A stretch of DNA of 64,000 bases from Geomonas limicola. GTDB lineage: Bacteria; Desulfobacterota; Desulfuromonadia; Geobacterales; Geobacteraceae. The notes beneath the pieces were generated by a model. That model was not told the DNA's origin, did not search any database, and saw only the letters and a program-made list of their open reading frames with translations. The stretch is from the NCBI RefSeq assembly GCF_014193675.1, contig NZ_BLXZ01000007.1:124001-188000 (forward strand). Direction: 5' to 3'. Positions 17,611-26,917 of this stretch are shown in pieces. A program made the translations under genes and the position numbers. Position 1 is the stretch's first letter. Each line of letters opens with the position of its first letter.

Positions 17611-20584
17611 AATTACGCTCAAGGACGAGGTCCGCGACCCGCGCGGCGAACGGATCAAGAGGGAGATCGAGCACTTCCTCCACCTGAGCGTGGACCAGGT
17701 GCGCACCATCGACGTCTACACCGTTGACGTTCCGCTCTCCCGTGAGGAACTCGAGGCGGTAGCCGCCGGCCCTTTCTCTGACCCCGTGATCCAGGGGTAC
17801 GCCATCGACAAGGCCGCGGCCCACGGTTTCGATTGGCTGGTCGAAGTCGGCTTCCGTCCCGGTGTCACCGACAACGTCGGCCGCACCGCCGGGGAAGCGA
17901 TCGCCTACCTGACCGGGCGCGCTTTGGCGGCAGGGGAGGGGGTCTACACCTCGGTGCAGTACCTGATCTCCGGGAAGCTCTCGGCCGAGCAGATCGAAAA
18001 GATCGCCACCGGCCTTTTGTGCAACACCCTCATTCAGCGCTACCAGCTGCTCGATGCTGCCTCCTTCCAGGCCAAGGGGGGGGTAGCCACCTTCGTCCCC
18101 AAGGTGCAGGTCGAGGCCAAGGTCGAGGTGAACACCGTCAATCTCGAGGTCTCCGACGAGGAGTTGATGCGCATCAGCCGCGACGGCGTGCTGGCGCTCA
18201 CCCTGGACGAGATGAAGATCATCCAGGCCCACTACCGCGATTCCAAGGTGCGTGAGGTCCGCCAGAAGCTTGGGCTCGGGGCGGCTCCGACCGACGTGGA
18301 GCTCGAGGCCCTGGCCCAGACCTGGTCCGAGCACTGCAAACACAAGATCTTCTCCGCGGACGTCGAGTACGACGACGGCACCGGCAAGACCGAAAAGATC
18401 AACTCGCTTTTCAAGAGCTACATCCAGAAGACCACCGCCGACGTACGCGCAGCCCTCGGGGACAAGGACTTCTGCCTCTCCGTCTTCAAGGACAACGCCG
18501 GCGTGATCCGCTTCAACGACGACTGGTCCCTGGTCTTCAAGGTGGAGACCCACAACTCGCCGTCCGCGCTCGACCCCTACGGCGGGGCACTCACCGGGAT
18601 CGTCGGCGTGAACCGCGACCCGTTCGGTACCGGCAAAGGGGCGAAACTCATCTTCAACACCGACGTCTTCTGCTTCGCCGATCCCTTCTACGAGAAGCCG
18701 CTCCCCAAGCGTCTCTTGCACCCCAGCCGCATCTTCGAAGGGGTGGTCGAAGGGGTTGAACACGGCGGCAACAAGAGTGGTATTCCGACCGTGAACGGCT
18801 CCATCGTCTTCGACGACCGCTTTGCGGGGAAACCGCTCGTCTTCTGCGGCACCGCCGGGCTCATGCCGGCTACCGTGAACGGCGAACCGGGGCACCAGAA
18901 GCGCATCGTGCCGGGCGACCTGATCGTCATGCCCGGCGGCCGCATCGGCAAAGACGGCATCCACGGCGCCACCTTCTCCTCGGAGGAGCTGAACGAAAAC
19001 TCGCCGGTTTCCGCGGTGCAGATCGGTGACCCGATCACCCAGAAGCGGATGTTCGACTTCCTGATCCGTGCCCGCGACAAGAACCTGTACCGCTTCATCA
19101 CCGACAACGGGGCAGGGGGGCTCTCCTCCTCGATTGGCGAGATGTCCGAGGAGTGCGGCGGCTGCCAGGTCGACCTCTCCAAGGCGCCGCTTAAGTACCC
19201 GGGCCTGGCACCCTGGGAGATCCTGATCTCCGAGGCCCAGGAGCGCATGAGCCTCGCCGTTCCCCCCGAGAGCATCGACGCGTTTATGGAAATGGCCCAG
19301 CGCTTCGGCGTCGAGGCGACCGTGCTCGGCACCTTCACCGACTCCGGCATCTTCCACATGCTCTACGGCGAGAAGACCGTCGCTTACCTGCCGCTCTCCT
19401 TCCTGCACGGCGGTCTCCCCCCCATGCAGATCCCGGCGCGCTGGGAACAGCCGGTACACCCGGAACCGACGCTCCCGCCGGCCGCCGACTACACCGGCGA
19501 CCTCAAGGGGCTTTTGTCCTCGCTCAACATCTGCTCCAAGGAGAGCGTGGTCAGGCGCTACGACCACGAGGTCCAGGGGGGCTCGGTCGTGAAGCCGTTC
19601 ACCGGCGTCGCCAACGACGGCCCGTCCGATGCCGCCGTGGTGCGCCCGATCCTCGACTCCTTCGAGGCGGTGGTGACCGGTCACGGCATCAGCCCGCGCT
19701 ACAGCGACATCGACGCCTACCACATGGCGGCCAACGCCATCGACGAGGGGCTCAGGAACTACGTCGCCGTCGGCGGCTCGCTCGACCTCGTAGCCGGCCT
19801 GGACAACTTCTGCTGGTGCGACCCGGTCCTCTCCGAGCGCACCCCGGACGGTCCCTACAAGATGGCCCAGCTGGTGCGCGCCAACAAGGCGCTCTACGAC
19901 TACTGCACCGTCTTCTCGCTGCCGCTCATCTCCGGCAAGGACTCGATGAAGAACGACTTCTACGACGGCACCACCAAGATCTCCATCCCGCCGACCCTGC
20001 TCTTCTCGGTCATCGGCAAGATGGAAGACGCCCGCAAGGCGGTCACCATGGACGTGAAGCGCCCCGGTGACCTCGTGTACCTCGTCGGTGTCACCAAGAA
20101 CGAACTGGGTGGCTCCGAATACCTGGCTCAGCAAGGGTACGTCGGCAACAGTGTCCCGAAGGTCGACGCGCAGGCTGCACTTGCCAGCTACCGCGCCTAC
20201 CACAAGGCGCTGAACGACGGGTTGGTGGCCTCCTGCCACGACCTCTCCGACGGCGGTCTCGCGGTTGCCGCTGCCGAGTCGGCCTTTGCCGGTGGTTACG
20301 GCATCGAGCTTGACCTTGCCCTGGTGGCCTTTGCCGGCGCAGCCGGTGAAAAGAGCGACGCGGTGCTGCTCTTCTCCGAGTCCGCCTCGAGGCTCCTGGT
20401 TACCGTGCGCCCCGAGAAGGCCAACGCGTTTGAGGCTGCCCTGGCCGGCAGCGTCTGTGCGAAAATCGGCGCAGTGCGCGGCGACCAGACCTTCACGGTG
20501 ACCGGCCTCAGCGGTGCCGAGATCGTCAAGGCAGAACTCGCCGACCTCAAGGAAGCCTGGCAGGCGCCGCTTCGGGAACTGTAG
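17594..20584 (+). CDS. purL: phosphoribosylformylglycinamidine synthase, PurS-like N-terminus fused to PurL
   Basis: A 996-residue FGAM synthetase catalytic subunit. Residues 1-160 look like two PurS-type units: the first ends LSREELEAVAAGPFSDPVIQGY, the second LSAEQIEKIATGLLCNTLIQ, a visible internal repeat. Then come the PurL linker (LTLDEMKIIQAHYR), TWSEHCKHK, VFKVETHNSPSALDPYGGA, and the second AIRS-like half (DNGAGGLSSSIGEMSEE, VASCHDLSDGGLAVAAAE). The glutaminase domain of large PurL is missing and is supplied by purQ, 116 nt downstream. So the architecture is intermediate between the three-subunit and one-chain forms. The start overlaps mscS. Confidence 0.93.
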   Translation: MPHRIEITLKDEVRDPRGERIKREIEHFLHLSVDQVRTIDVYTVDVPLSREELEAVAAGPFSDPVIQGYAIDKAAAHGFDWLVEVGFRPGVTDNVGRTAGEAIAYLTGRALAAGEGVYTSVQYLISGKLSAEQIEKIATGLLCNTLIQRYQLLDAASFQAKGGVATFVPKVQVEAKVEVNTVNLEVSDEELMRISRDGVLALTLDEMKIIQAHYRDSKVREVRQKLGLGAAPTDVELEALAQTWSEHCKHKIFSADVEYDDGTGKTEKINSLFKSYIQKTTADVRAALGDKDFCLSVFKDNAGVIRFNDDWSLVFKVETHNSPSALDPYGGALTGIVGVNRDPFGTGKGAKLIFNTDVFCFADPFYEKPLPKRLLHPSRIFEGVVEGVEHGGNKSGIPTVNGSIVFDDRFAGKPLVFCGTAGLMPATVNGEPGHQKRIVPGDLIVMPGGRIGKDGIHGATFSSEELNENSPVSAVQIGDPITQKRMFDFLIRARDKNLYRFITDNGAGGLSSSIGEMSEECGGCQVDLSKAPLKYPGLAPWEILISEAQERMSLAVPPESIDAFMEMAQRFGVEATVLGTFTDSGIFHMLYGEKTVAYLPLSFLHGGLPPMQIPARWEQPVHPEPTLPPAADYTGDLKGLLSSLNICSKESVVRRYDHEVQGGSVVKPFTGVANDGPSDAAVVRPILDSFEAVVTGHGISPRYSDIDAYHMAANAIDEGLRNYVAVGGSLDLVAGLDNFCWCDPVLSERTPDGPYKMAQLVRANKALYDYCTVFSLPLISGKDSMKNDFYDGTTKISIPPTLLFSVIGKMEDARKAVTMDVKRPGDLVYLVGVTKNELGGSEYLAQQGYVGNSVPKVDAQAALASYRAYHKALNDGLVASCHDLSDGGLAVAAAESAFAGGYGIELDLALVAFAGAAGEKSDAVLLFSESASRLLVTVRPEKANAFEAALAGSVCAKIGAVRGDQTFTVTGLSGAEIVKAELADLKEAWQAPLREL

Positions 20585-20700
20585 ACTGCCCGACCCGGGC
20601 ATGCAGAACGCCATATATTTAAGTGGACAAAAAAAATCCCTGTTGTGCGATAATGAGAAGCTGAATTTTTTTCGCCTGACAATCTATTAGAGGATATTTG

Positions 20701-21525
20701 ATGACAAAGGCAAAAGCGCTGGTCATAACTGGTAACGGTACCAACTGCGAGACCGAGGCGGCCCACGCCTGCCGGCTCGGCGGTTTTGACGAGGCACGCA
20801 TCGCCCACATCTCGGAACTGATGACGGGCGAGGTAAGCCTGGACGACTACCACTTTTTGAACCTCACCGGGGGCTTTCTGGACGGTGACGACCTGGGCTC
20901 CGCAAAGGCGCAGGCCAACCGGCTCCGCTACGCAGCGGTCGCTGGCAGCAACGAACCGATCCTGGAGCAGCTTCTGCGCTTCATCGGTGACGGCAAGCTG
21001 GTCCTGGGGGTCTGCAACGGCTTCCAGCTCCTGGTCAAGATGGGGATGCTCCCCGCCCTGGGAAGCGACTACGTGAAACAGACCGCGACCCTCACCTACA
21101 ACGCAAGCGGCCGCTTCCAGGACCGCTGGTGCTACCTGAAGGTCGATGCCTCCTCCCCGTCGGTCTACACCCGCGGCATCGAGGGTGGCGTCTACCTGCC
21201 GGTGCGCCACGGCGAAGGGAAGTTCCTGGTCGATGCACCCGAGACCCTCACGGCCATCGAGAACAAGCACCTGGCCTGCCTGAAGTACTCGGACGCCGAC
21301 TACACTGCGGCCACTATGGAGTTCCCGGAGAACCCCAACGGCTCCACCAACGCAATTGCCGGCATCTGCGACGAGACCGGCCGCGTCATGGGGCTCATGC
21401 CGCACCCCGAGGCCTTCGTGCACCGCACCCAGCACCCACGCTGGACCCGCGAGGAACTGCCGGAGGAAGGCGCCGGCCTGGTCTTCTTCCGCAACGCGGC
21501 CCAGTACGTGAAGCAGAACCTGTAG
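20701..21525 (+). CDS. purQ: phosphoribosylformylglycinamidine synthase, glutaminase subunit
   Basis: A 274-residue class I glutamine amidotransferase that feeds ammonia to PurL. The nucleophile is Cys105 in VLGVCNGFQLL, and the His-Glu pair is in GLMPHPEAFVHRTQHP. It is longer than B. subtilis PurQ (227) and resembles the C-terminal domain of large PurL, including the HPRWTREELPEEGAG tail. The ATG at 20701 was chosen over the TTG just before it. The 116-nt gap from purL is AT-rich, and a separate promoter there is possible but not clear. Confidence 0.93.
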   Translation: MTKAKALVITGNGTNCETEAAHACRLGGFDEARIAHISELMTGEVSLDDYHFLNLTGGFLDGDDLGSAKAQANRLRYAAVAGSNEPILEQLLRFIGDGKLVLGVCNGFQLLVKMGMLPALGSDYVKQTATLTYNASGRFQDRWCYLKVDASSPSVYTRGIEGGVYLPVRHGEGKFLVDAPETLTAIENKHLACLKYSDADYTAATMEFPENPNGSTNAIAGICDETGRVMGLMPHPEAFVHRTQHPRWTREELPEEGAGLVFFRNAAQYVKQNL

Positions 21526-21569
21526 GGGCGACCAAACCAGCAGTTGCAGTCACATAAGGAGCAATTTTC

Positions 21570-23006
21570 GTGGACGAAATGTTGATGCATAAACCTGAAG
21601 AAGAGTGCGGCATTTTCGGTGTCTTCAACCATCCGGAGGCATCGAACCTCACCTACCTCGGGCTCTACGCCCTGCAACACCGCGGTCAGGAAAGCTGCGG
21701 CATCGTCTCTTCGGACGGCGCCGCCCTGCATGCGCACAAGAGCATGGGGCTGGTGGCCGACGTGTTCGGCAACCAGGAAATCTTCAAATCGCTTCCCGGA
21801 CGCTCGGCCATCGGTCACGTCCGCTACTCGACCACCGGTTCCTCGGTGATCAAGAACGTGCAGCCGATCAACGTGGATTACTCCCGCGGATCGATCGCCG
21901 TGGCTCACAACGGCAACCTGGTCAATGCCCAGATCATCAAGGACGAGCTTGAGGCTTACGGGTCCATCTTCCAGACCACCATGGATACCGAGATCATCGT
22001 CCACCTCCTGGCGACCTCGAAGGCCAACTCGCTTCTGGACCGACTCACCGATGCACTGAACCGCATCCAGGGCGCCTACTGCCTCTTGTTCCTTACCGAG
22101 ACCCGGATGATCGCAGCTCGTGACCCCAACGGCTTCCGCCCGCTCTGCCTGGGGCGCCTCGGGAGCTCCTACGTGGTCGCTTCCGAAAGCTGCGCGCTCG
22201 ACCTGATCGACGCCGAGTTCATCCGCGAGATCGAGCCGGGCGAGGTGGTGCACATCGACAAGAACGGTTTGACCTCCTACTTCCCGCTCAAGAAGGTTCA
22301 GCCGACCCCCTGCATCTTCGAGTTCGTCTACTTTGCCCGCCCCGATTCGCACATCTTCGGCAAGAATGTCTACCAGGTGCGTAAGGAGCAGGGTCGCCAG
22401 CTGGCACGCGAGCACAAGGTGGATGCCGATATCGTCATTCCAATTCCCGACTCCGGCGTTCCGGCTGCCCTGGGGTACGCCGAGGAATCCGGAATTCCTT
22501 TCGAACTCGGCCTGATCCGTAACCACTACGTGGGTCGTACCTTCATCGAGCCGCAGCAGGCGATCCGCCACTTCGGCGTGAAAATCAAGCTGAACCCGGT
22601 ACGCGAGGTGCTGAAAGGTAAACGCGTGGTGGTCATCGACGACTCCATCGTACGCGGCACCACCTCCCGCAAGATCGTGAAGATGATCCGCAACGCCGGT
22701 GCCGCCGAGGTGCACGTGCGCATCTCCTCGCCGCCGACCAGCTACCCCTGCTACTACGGGATCGACACCCCCAACCGCAAGGAACTGATCTCCTCCTCGC
22801 ACTCGATCGACGAGATCCGCCGCTACATCACCGCCGACTCCCTGGGTTACCTCTCGGAGGAGGGACTGATGGCGTCGGTGGGCGCCGACAAGGCGAGCTT
22901 CTGCCATGCCTGCTTTACCGGGGGATACCCGGTTAAATTCCCGCGCCTGGCTCAGGACGAAGAGCCGCAGATGGCACTATTCGAAAAGGAGACCGAGAAC
23001 AAATGA
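21570..23006 (+). CDS. purF: amidophosphoribosyltransferase, Fe-S type with propeptide
   Basis: A 478-residue glutamine PRPP amidotransferase, first step of purine synthesis. The N-terminal nucleophile is Cys13 in [10 protein letters not shown], so 12 residues must be removed as propeptide, as in B. subtilis. Iron-sulfur ligand positions are present: Cys in [11 protein letters not shown], Cys in [10 protein letters not shown], and CxxC in FCHACFTGG. The PRPP-binding motif is [21 protein letters not shown] 21570 sits 8 nt after AAGGAG. It overlaps pyrE by 4 nt. The cluster suggests an oxygen-sensitive enzyme. Confidence 0.96.
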   Translation: MDEMLMHKPEEECGIFGVFNHPEASNLTYLGLYALQHRGQESCGIVSSDGAALHAHKSMGLVADVFGNQEIFKSLPGRSAIGHVRYSTTGSSVIKNVQPINVDYSRGSIAVAHNGNLVNAQIIKDELEAYGSIFQTTMDTEIIVHLLATSKANSLLDRLTDALNRIQGAYCLLFLTETRMIAARDPNGFRPLCLGRLGSSYVVASESCALDLIDAEFIREIEPGEVVHIDKNGLTSYFPLKKVQPTPCIFEFVYFARPDSHIFGKNVYQVRKEQGRQLAREHKVDADIVIPIPDSGVPAALGYAEESGIPFELGLIRNHYVGRTFIEPQQAIRHFGVKIKLNPVREVLKGKRVVVIDDSIVRGTTSRKIVKMIRNAGAAEVHVRISSPPTSYPCYYGIDTPNRKELISSSHSIDEIRRYITADSLGYLSEEGLMASVGADKASFCHACFTGGYPVKFPRLAQDEEPQMALFEKETENK

Positions 23007-23551
23007 CCGAACTGGAGCGCCTGAAGAAGATCATCATCGAACTGTCCTACGAGAAGAGAAACGTGACGCTTGCCTCCGGGCGGCAGAGCGACTTTTACTT
23101 CGACGGCAAACAGACCACGCTGCATCCGGAAGGTGGTTACCTGACCGGTAAGCTCTTCTTCGAGGCGATCCGCGACGTCGAGGGTGTGGAAGGGGTAGGG
23201 GGGCTCACCCTGGGAGCCGACCCGATCGCCACCGCCACCTCCGTGGTGAGCTTTTTGGAAGGTAAGCCGATCCCGGCCTTCATCATCCGTAAGGAGCCCA
23301 AGGGGCACGGCACCGGCGCGTGGCTGGAAGGGCGCAAGAACTTCAAACCGGGCTCCCGGGTGGTCATCGTCGAGGACGTGGTGACCAGCGGCGGCTCCTC
23401 CATGAAGGCGATCAAGCGCGCCGAGGAGGAAGGCCTGGTGGTGCTCGGCGTGGTGACCCTGGTGGACCGCGAAGAAGGCGGCCGCGAGAACATCGAGAAA
23501 GAGGGTTACTGGCTCAAGTCCATCTTCACCAAGGCCCAGATCCTGGCCTAA
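23003..23551 (+). CDS. pyrE: orotate phosphoribosyltransferase
   Basis: A 182-residue type I phosphoribosyltransferase making orotidine 5'-phosphate. The PRPP loop is [18 protein letters not shown]; the orotate and flexible-loop region is [16 protein letters not shown]; the N-terminal [13 protein letters not shown] is typical. It overlaps purF by ATGA and ends 26 nt before a strong terminator, so it closes the purine block and links pyrimidine to purine supply. Length is normal. Confidence 0.95.
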   Translation: MTELERLKKIIIELSYEKRNVTLASGRQSDFYFDGKQTTLHPEGGYLTGKLFFEAIRDVEGVEGVGGLTLGADPIATATSVVSFLEGKPIPAFIIRKEPKGHGTGAWLEGRKNFKPGSRVVIVEDVVTSGGSSMKAIKRAEEEGLVVLGVVTLVDREEGGRENIEKEGYWLKSIFTKAQILA

Positions 23552-23576
23552 CGGTCTGGCGAACCGGCAATGAACG

Positions 23577-23613
23577 AGAGGCGGCCGAGATAGTTCTCGC
23601 CGCCTCTTTTTTT
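23577..23613 (+). terminator. intrinsic terminator of the pur-pyrE block
   Basis: Stem AGAGGCGG/CCGCCTCT extended by an inner CGAGA/TCTCG around a 4-nt loop, followed by seven T. Confidence 0.92.
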
Positions 23614-23692
23614 GAAGCTAACCTCCGCCAGTACGTCCCTCCCCTTTCAAGGGGGATATCGCCCGCTTCCGATGTAAGGATTCAGAGCTTTT

Positions 23693-24388
23693 ATGGAAAG
23701 AACGGTACAGAATTACCTGGAACTGCTCCAGCAGATCGACCGCTGGTTCGCCTTGAGTATCGAGCGCTACCCTGAACTCATCGCCTGCCAGGGTGGCTGC
23801 TCTGGCTGCTGCCGGTCGCTTTTCGACATCACCATGCTGGACGCCTACCTTCTGAAACTCGGCTTCGACGCCCTGACTGCCGAGACCCGGGAAAAGGTCT
23901 TGGTAAAGTGCCGCGCACGGCTCGAGCTCATGCGGCAGCAGTGGCCGGAGTTCCGGCATCCTTTCGTAGTGAACGAGCGCCCCGAAGAGGACTGGGAACT
24001 TCTGATGCCGGACGAAGACGAGACCCCGTGCGTGCTCCTCGACGCAAACGGTCGCTGCCTGGTCTACGAGAACCGCCCCATGACCTGCCGGTTGCACGGC
24101 CTGCCGCTTGTCGACGTCACAGGTGAGGTGCTGCACGATGAGTGGTGTACGCTCAACTTTACCGAGAGCGACCCGCTGGAACTCGAGGGATTGCGCGCCC
24201 CCTTTGATACGATGATTCGCCGGGAAGTGGCGCTGGTCCGGGATTTCACCCAGGCGCTTTTGGGAAAGAGGATCAGCGAACTGGACACCTTCATTCCCAC
24301 CGCGCTGCTCGTCGATTTCGCCGGCTTGGACTGGCACGAATGGCTGCGCGGCTTTACACCCGTTGTAACTGATAGCGAAGAAGAATAA
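23693..24388 (+). CDS. YkgJ-family cysteine-cluster protein
   Basis: A 231-residue cytoplasmic protein of the YkgJ (putative zinc/iron-chelating) family. The family pattern is clear: CQGGCSGCC at 32-40, then CVLLDANGRCLVYENRPMTC, with the typical Arg-Pro-x-x-Cys and a downstream Leu-His-Gly-Leu-Pro. Biochemical function of the family is not settled; metal binding is inferred from the cysteines. It starts 80 nt past the pyrE terminator and ends 28 nt before the YaeQ gene, so the two are probably cotranscribed. Confidence 0.87.
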   Translation: MERTVQNYLELLQQIDRWFALSIERYPELIACQGGCSGCCRSLFDITMLDAYLLKLGFDALTAETREKVLVKCRARLELMRQQWPEFRHPFVVNERPEEDWELLMPDEDETPCVLLDANGRCLVYENRPMTCRLHGLPLVDVTGEVLHDEWCTLNFTESDPLELEGLRAPFDTMIRREVALVRDFTQALLGKRISELDTFIPTALLVDFAGLDWHEWLRGFTPVVTDSEEE

Positions 24389-24416
24389 ACGATATCCCTC
24401 CAAGAGGTTCCCCAAA

Positions 24417-24962
24417 ATGGCACTCCCCTCGACCATCTATCGCGCTTCCATCCAGCTTTCCGACTTGGATCGCCAGGTCTACGAGCAACTGCAGACCACC
24501 ATCGCCCGGCACCCCTCGGAGACCGAAGAACGCCTCGTGGTGCGCCTTTTGGCCTACCTGCTCTGTTACCAGGAGGGTCTGGTGTTCACCAAGGGGGTCG
24601 GCGCGGGAGATGAGCCCGACCTGTGGGTTATCGGTCCTGACGGTAGGCCAACTCTTTGGGTCGAGGTAGGGCTCCCGGACCCGGAGCGCCTGGTCAAGGC
24701 GAGTCGGCATGTCGGCTGCACCGTATTGTTCTCTTTCGGCAGGAATCTGGCGCAGTGGCTGGCGCAGCACCAGACCAAGCTGGCGGGCTGCCGGAACCTG
24801 ACAGTGCTTGCCATCGATGCCCAGTTCTTGGCAAGCATGGTGGGTACACTGGAACGCATGATCTCCTGGGAGGTGACGGTGACCGAAGGGACGCTGTATC
24901 TGACGGTGGGAGGGGAAACGCTGGAAACTTCGCCGGCACTGGTCGTGGGATCCGCACTCTAG
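24417..24962 (+). CDS. YaeQ-family protein (PD-(D/E)XK fold)
   Basis: A 181-residue YaeQ protein. Diagnostic segments are the N-terminal IYRASIQLSDLDRQVYE, RHPSETEERLVVRLLAYLL, and EPDLWVIGPDGRPTLWVEVGLP, which matches the DE(P)D-x(n)-WVEVG core of the PD-(D/E)XK nuclease-like fold. The family has unknown function; E. coli YaeQ was once linked to RfaH-like activity, later disputed. The start follows an AAGAGG site. It forms a pair with the YkgJ-type gene. Confidence 0.88.
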   Translation: MALPSTIYRASIQLSDLDRQVYEQLQTTIARHPSETEERLVVRLLAYLLCYQEGLVFTKGVGAGDEPDLWVIGPDGRPTLWVEVGLPDPERLVKASRHVGCTVLFSFGRNLAQWLAQHQTKLAGCRNLTVLAIDAQFLASMVGTLERMISWEVTVTEGTLYLTVGGETLETSPALVVGSAL

Positions 24963-25147
24963 CGGGTTACGGCGTTCAAGGTACGGCCTGTTTCCTTCGC
25001 GTAAACCGAGACCTGGGTTACCCCTTGGTAAATGGGGGGAGGTACCATCTGGAGTACCTCGCTGGACCTTGGCAAAGGTGTGGGAGTGAGCTGGTGTGGG
25101 AGTGCGGAGAGCAGGGGCGTTGCCCCCTGGTGATGGGAAGCAGATAC

Positions 25148-25181
25148 AAAAAAAGCCCCGGATTGCTCCGAGGCTTTTTTT
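25148..25181 (-). terminator. intrinsic terminator of the cold shock gene
   Basis: Symmetric A7...T7 hairpin with a 13-pair stem (one mismatch), 18 nt past the cold shock stop on the minus strand. Its symmetry also lets it serve the plus-strand YkgJ-YaeQ pair. Confidence 0.85.
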
Positions 25182-25198
25182 AAAGTTCTACGCTATGA

Positions 25199-25399
25199 CT
25201 AGATCCGGGTAACGTTAGCTGCCTGAAGACCTTTCGGCCCCTTCACGATTTCGAAGGATACACTCTCGCCTTCAGTCAGGGACTTGAAGCCGTCGCCGTT
25301 GATAGCGGAAAAATGGACGAATACGTCCTCGCCATTTTCCTGCTCAAGAAAGCCAAATCCCTTGCTGTCGTTAAACCACTTCACAGTTCCGTTTACCAT
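25199..25399 (-). CDS. cold shock protein, CspA family
   Basis: A 66-residue single cold-shock domain, binding single-stranded RNA and DNA. RNP1 is KGFGFLEQ and RNP2 is VFVHFSAI; the start [16 protein letters not shown] and end [13 protein letters not shown] are typical. The AT-rich leader upstream on the minus strand is 60 nt from promoter to start. The gene is a monocistronic unit with its own promoter and terminator. Paralogue identity (cspA, cspC and so on) cannot be assigned. Confidence 0.96.
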   Translation of the reverse strand: MVNGTVKWFNDSKGFGFLEQENGEDVFVHFSAINGDGFKSLTEGESVSFEIVKGPKGLQAANVTRI

Positions 25400-25459
25400 T
25401 TACTTACTTCTCCCATAATACTTCTGATGTTTTTATCCGGGATCATCCGCAGACGCGTC

Positions 25460-25489
25460 ACCTTAGCAGTTTTGCCCTTGGCATGTCAA
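25460..25489 (-). promoter_or_regulatory. promoter of the cold shock gene
   Basis: Minus strand TTGACA (25489-25484), 18-nt spacer, TAAGGT (25465-25460), preceded by an AT-rich upstream region (25490-25530). Confidence 0.5.
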
Positions 25490-25636
25490 TATTATAATTT
25501 TAGTTTTCCGATAATTTTAGCGTTTAAGGGCACCGCCAGCGGCACTCGGGTCAAGAGGGGGGATCGCGCAAACCACCTGAAGTATTGGGTGTTGGGTCCG
25601 TGACACCGCCCAAAGATAAGCTTGTTCCCATTAAAG

Positions 25637-25659
25637 GCGCACCCAGACATCGGGTGCGT
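25637..25659 (-). terminator. hairpin after the ADP-ribosylglycohydrolase-fold gene
   Basis: CGCACCC/GGGTGCG stem with a 7-nt loop, 20 nt past the stop on the minus strand; followed only by CCTTTAAT, so a weak terminator at best. Confidence 0.4.
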
Positions 25660-25678
25660 TGCCGGATGGCAGGTCCGA

Positions 25679-26671
25679 TTATGATTCCAGATGTCTCACG
25701 ATCCTGTCGATGCACTGCTCGATTTCCTGGTGGACCACAATACGCTCCCGCCATTCCTGAGGAACAGCGTTTAAACCGAACCGGGCGCCGAGCCAGGTAC
25801 CGACCATGGCACAGCGTGCCGCGTTGTCTCCGCCGGCATTAGCACATTCCAGAAAGGCCCGGCGCGGGTCGTCCTGGAATTTGAGTGCCGTGTGCAACGC
25901 AGCGGGAAAACTATTCTTGATCGGGCAGGACTGCCCAAAACCGAGGGTCACTTCGCGCACCTCTTCGTTGAGCCGCGCGAAGACCGTTTCGACCAGACCG
26001 CTCAACTCCCTGCCGAATTCAGGTTCGCCCGCCACCGAACTCGCCGCCGCCTTGACCGCTTCGGGAAGTCCGCTCCCTCCCAGGAGCGCTTCGATGATCA
26101 TGGCGTGGCATTTCATGTAGACCACTGCGCGTGAGTTGTTCTGGCAGACCCGGGTGGCACTTTCCACGACTCGTATCATCTCGTCGTCCTCGGCGTGGGC
26201 CACGACTACCGGCGCGAGGCGCGTAGCGGTGGCAGGCTGGTCGTCGTCGGCCCCCGCCTGGAAGTGAAACGGTTGGTCCGGGAATTTATCGGCATAGGGA
26301 TGGAAATTCTCCAGGGTCCCCTTGGTGGCATGGTCCAGATACCCGTGGTAGTCGGGTGAGGAGAAAAGGCCGACGAAACGGGCACCGAAATCCTGTGGTG
26401 AGAAGAAACCCTTTTCTGCGACACTCTGCAGCAACAGCAGTGCAGCGTCACCGTAGTGGGTGAAGTCGCCGGGGTGTTTTCCAAAGTGGTAGTGCCCTTC
26501 GACCGGAGCCTCGAAACCGGCAACCCCTTCAGGGAACCGGCTTTTCAGCTCGTTAAGATCGTAGATCCAATGGGAGCCAAGGCATAGGGCATCGCCGACA
26601 AACTGCCCCCAGATGGTGGCTTTACAGCGATCGCTGAAGTCGATAAGCTGGCTTTCTTGATCTTTATTCAT
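25679..26671 (-). CDS. ADP-ribosylglycohydrolase / J1-crystallin-fold protein with altered metal site
   Basis: A 330-residue all-helical protein of the ADP-ribosylglycohydrolase superfamily: GQFVGDALCLGSHWIYD at the N-terminus and AGGDNAARCAMVGTWLGARFG near the C-terminus. The metal-binding motifs are not canonical. The family TDDT is replaced by THYGDAALL, and GGDxDT by GGDNAA, as in J1-crystallin relatives. Hydrolase activity on ADP-ribose is therefore doubtful. The start is set at 26671, where AGGAG lies 6 nt before the ATG; an upstream extension lacks a ribosome site. It is a single-gene unit. Confidence 0.8.
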   Translation of the reverse strand: MNKDQESQLIDFSDRCKATIWGQFVGDALCLGSHWIYDLNELKSRFPEGVAGFEAPVEGHYHFGKHPGDFTHYGDAALLLLQSVAEKGFFSPQDFGARFVGLFSSPDYHGYLDHATKGTLENFHPYADKFPDQPFHFQAGADDDQPATATRLAPVVVAHAEDDEMIRVVESATRVCQNNSRAVVYMKCHAMIIEALLGGSGLPEAVKAAASSVAGEPEFGRELSGLVETVFARLNEEVREVTLGFGQSCPIKNSFPAALHTALKFQDDPRRAFLECANAGGDNAARCAMVGTWLGARFGLNAVPQEWRERIVVHQEIEQCIDRIVRHLES

Positions 26672-26917
26672 GACGTACTCCTCTGGGTTGGTCTGTGCAC
26701 CAGAAGTTTTAGCTAAAAATTCTGTTGCCCGAGACGACATTTAATATTATACCGCTAGTGGAGAGAACTATTCCAGCCGTGCGCAGACGCGCACCTAAGA
26801 GTTCAAGCTGCCGAGCGTTTATTCAAAATGGCTGCCCAGTTTCCGCAATGGTAAGTTCTCAACCTGCAGTCAGACTCTCTGTACTGCAAAGATCACTCAG
26901 TCGTACCAGGTAGATGA

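Noticed and set aside
17588-20614. Very long open frame antisense to purL (about 1000 codons)
   Set aside because: It mirrors the purL codons exactly; high-GC third positions keep the opposite strand open. No ribosome site, signal or recognisable domain. The same holds for long antisense frames over the kinases at 2.8-4.1 and 12.0-14.0 kb, over metI-metC at 29.0-30.3 kb and over the DUF3943 gene at 39.1-40.7 kb.
25540-25625. c-di-GMP (GEMM) riboswitch, because of GCGCAAACC and ACACCGCCCAAAG
   Set aside because: The conserved spacing, P1 helix and GNRA tetraloop receptor pattern of GEMM are not there, and no gene follows on the plus strand.
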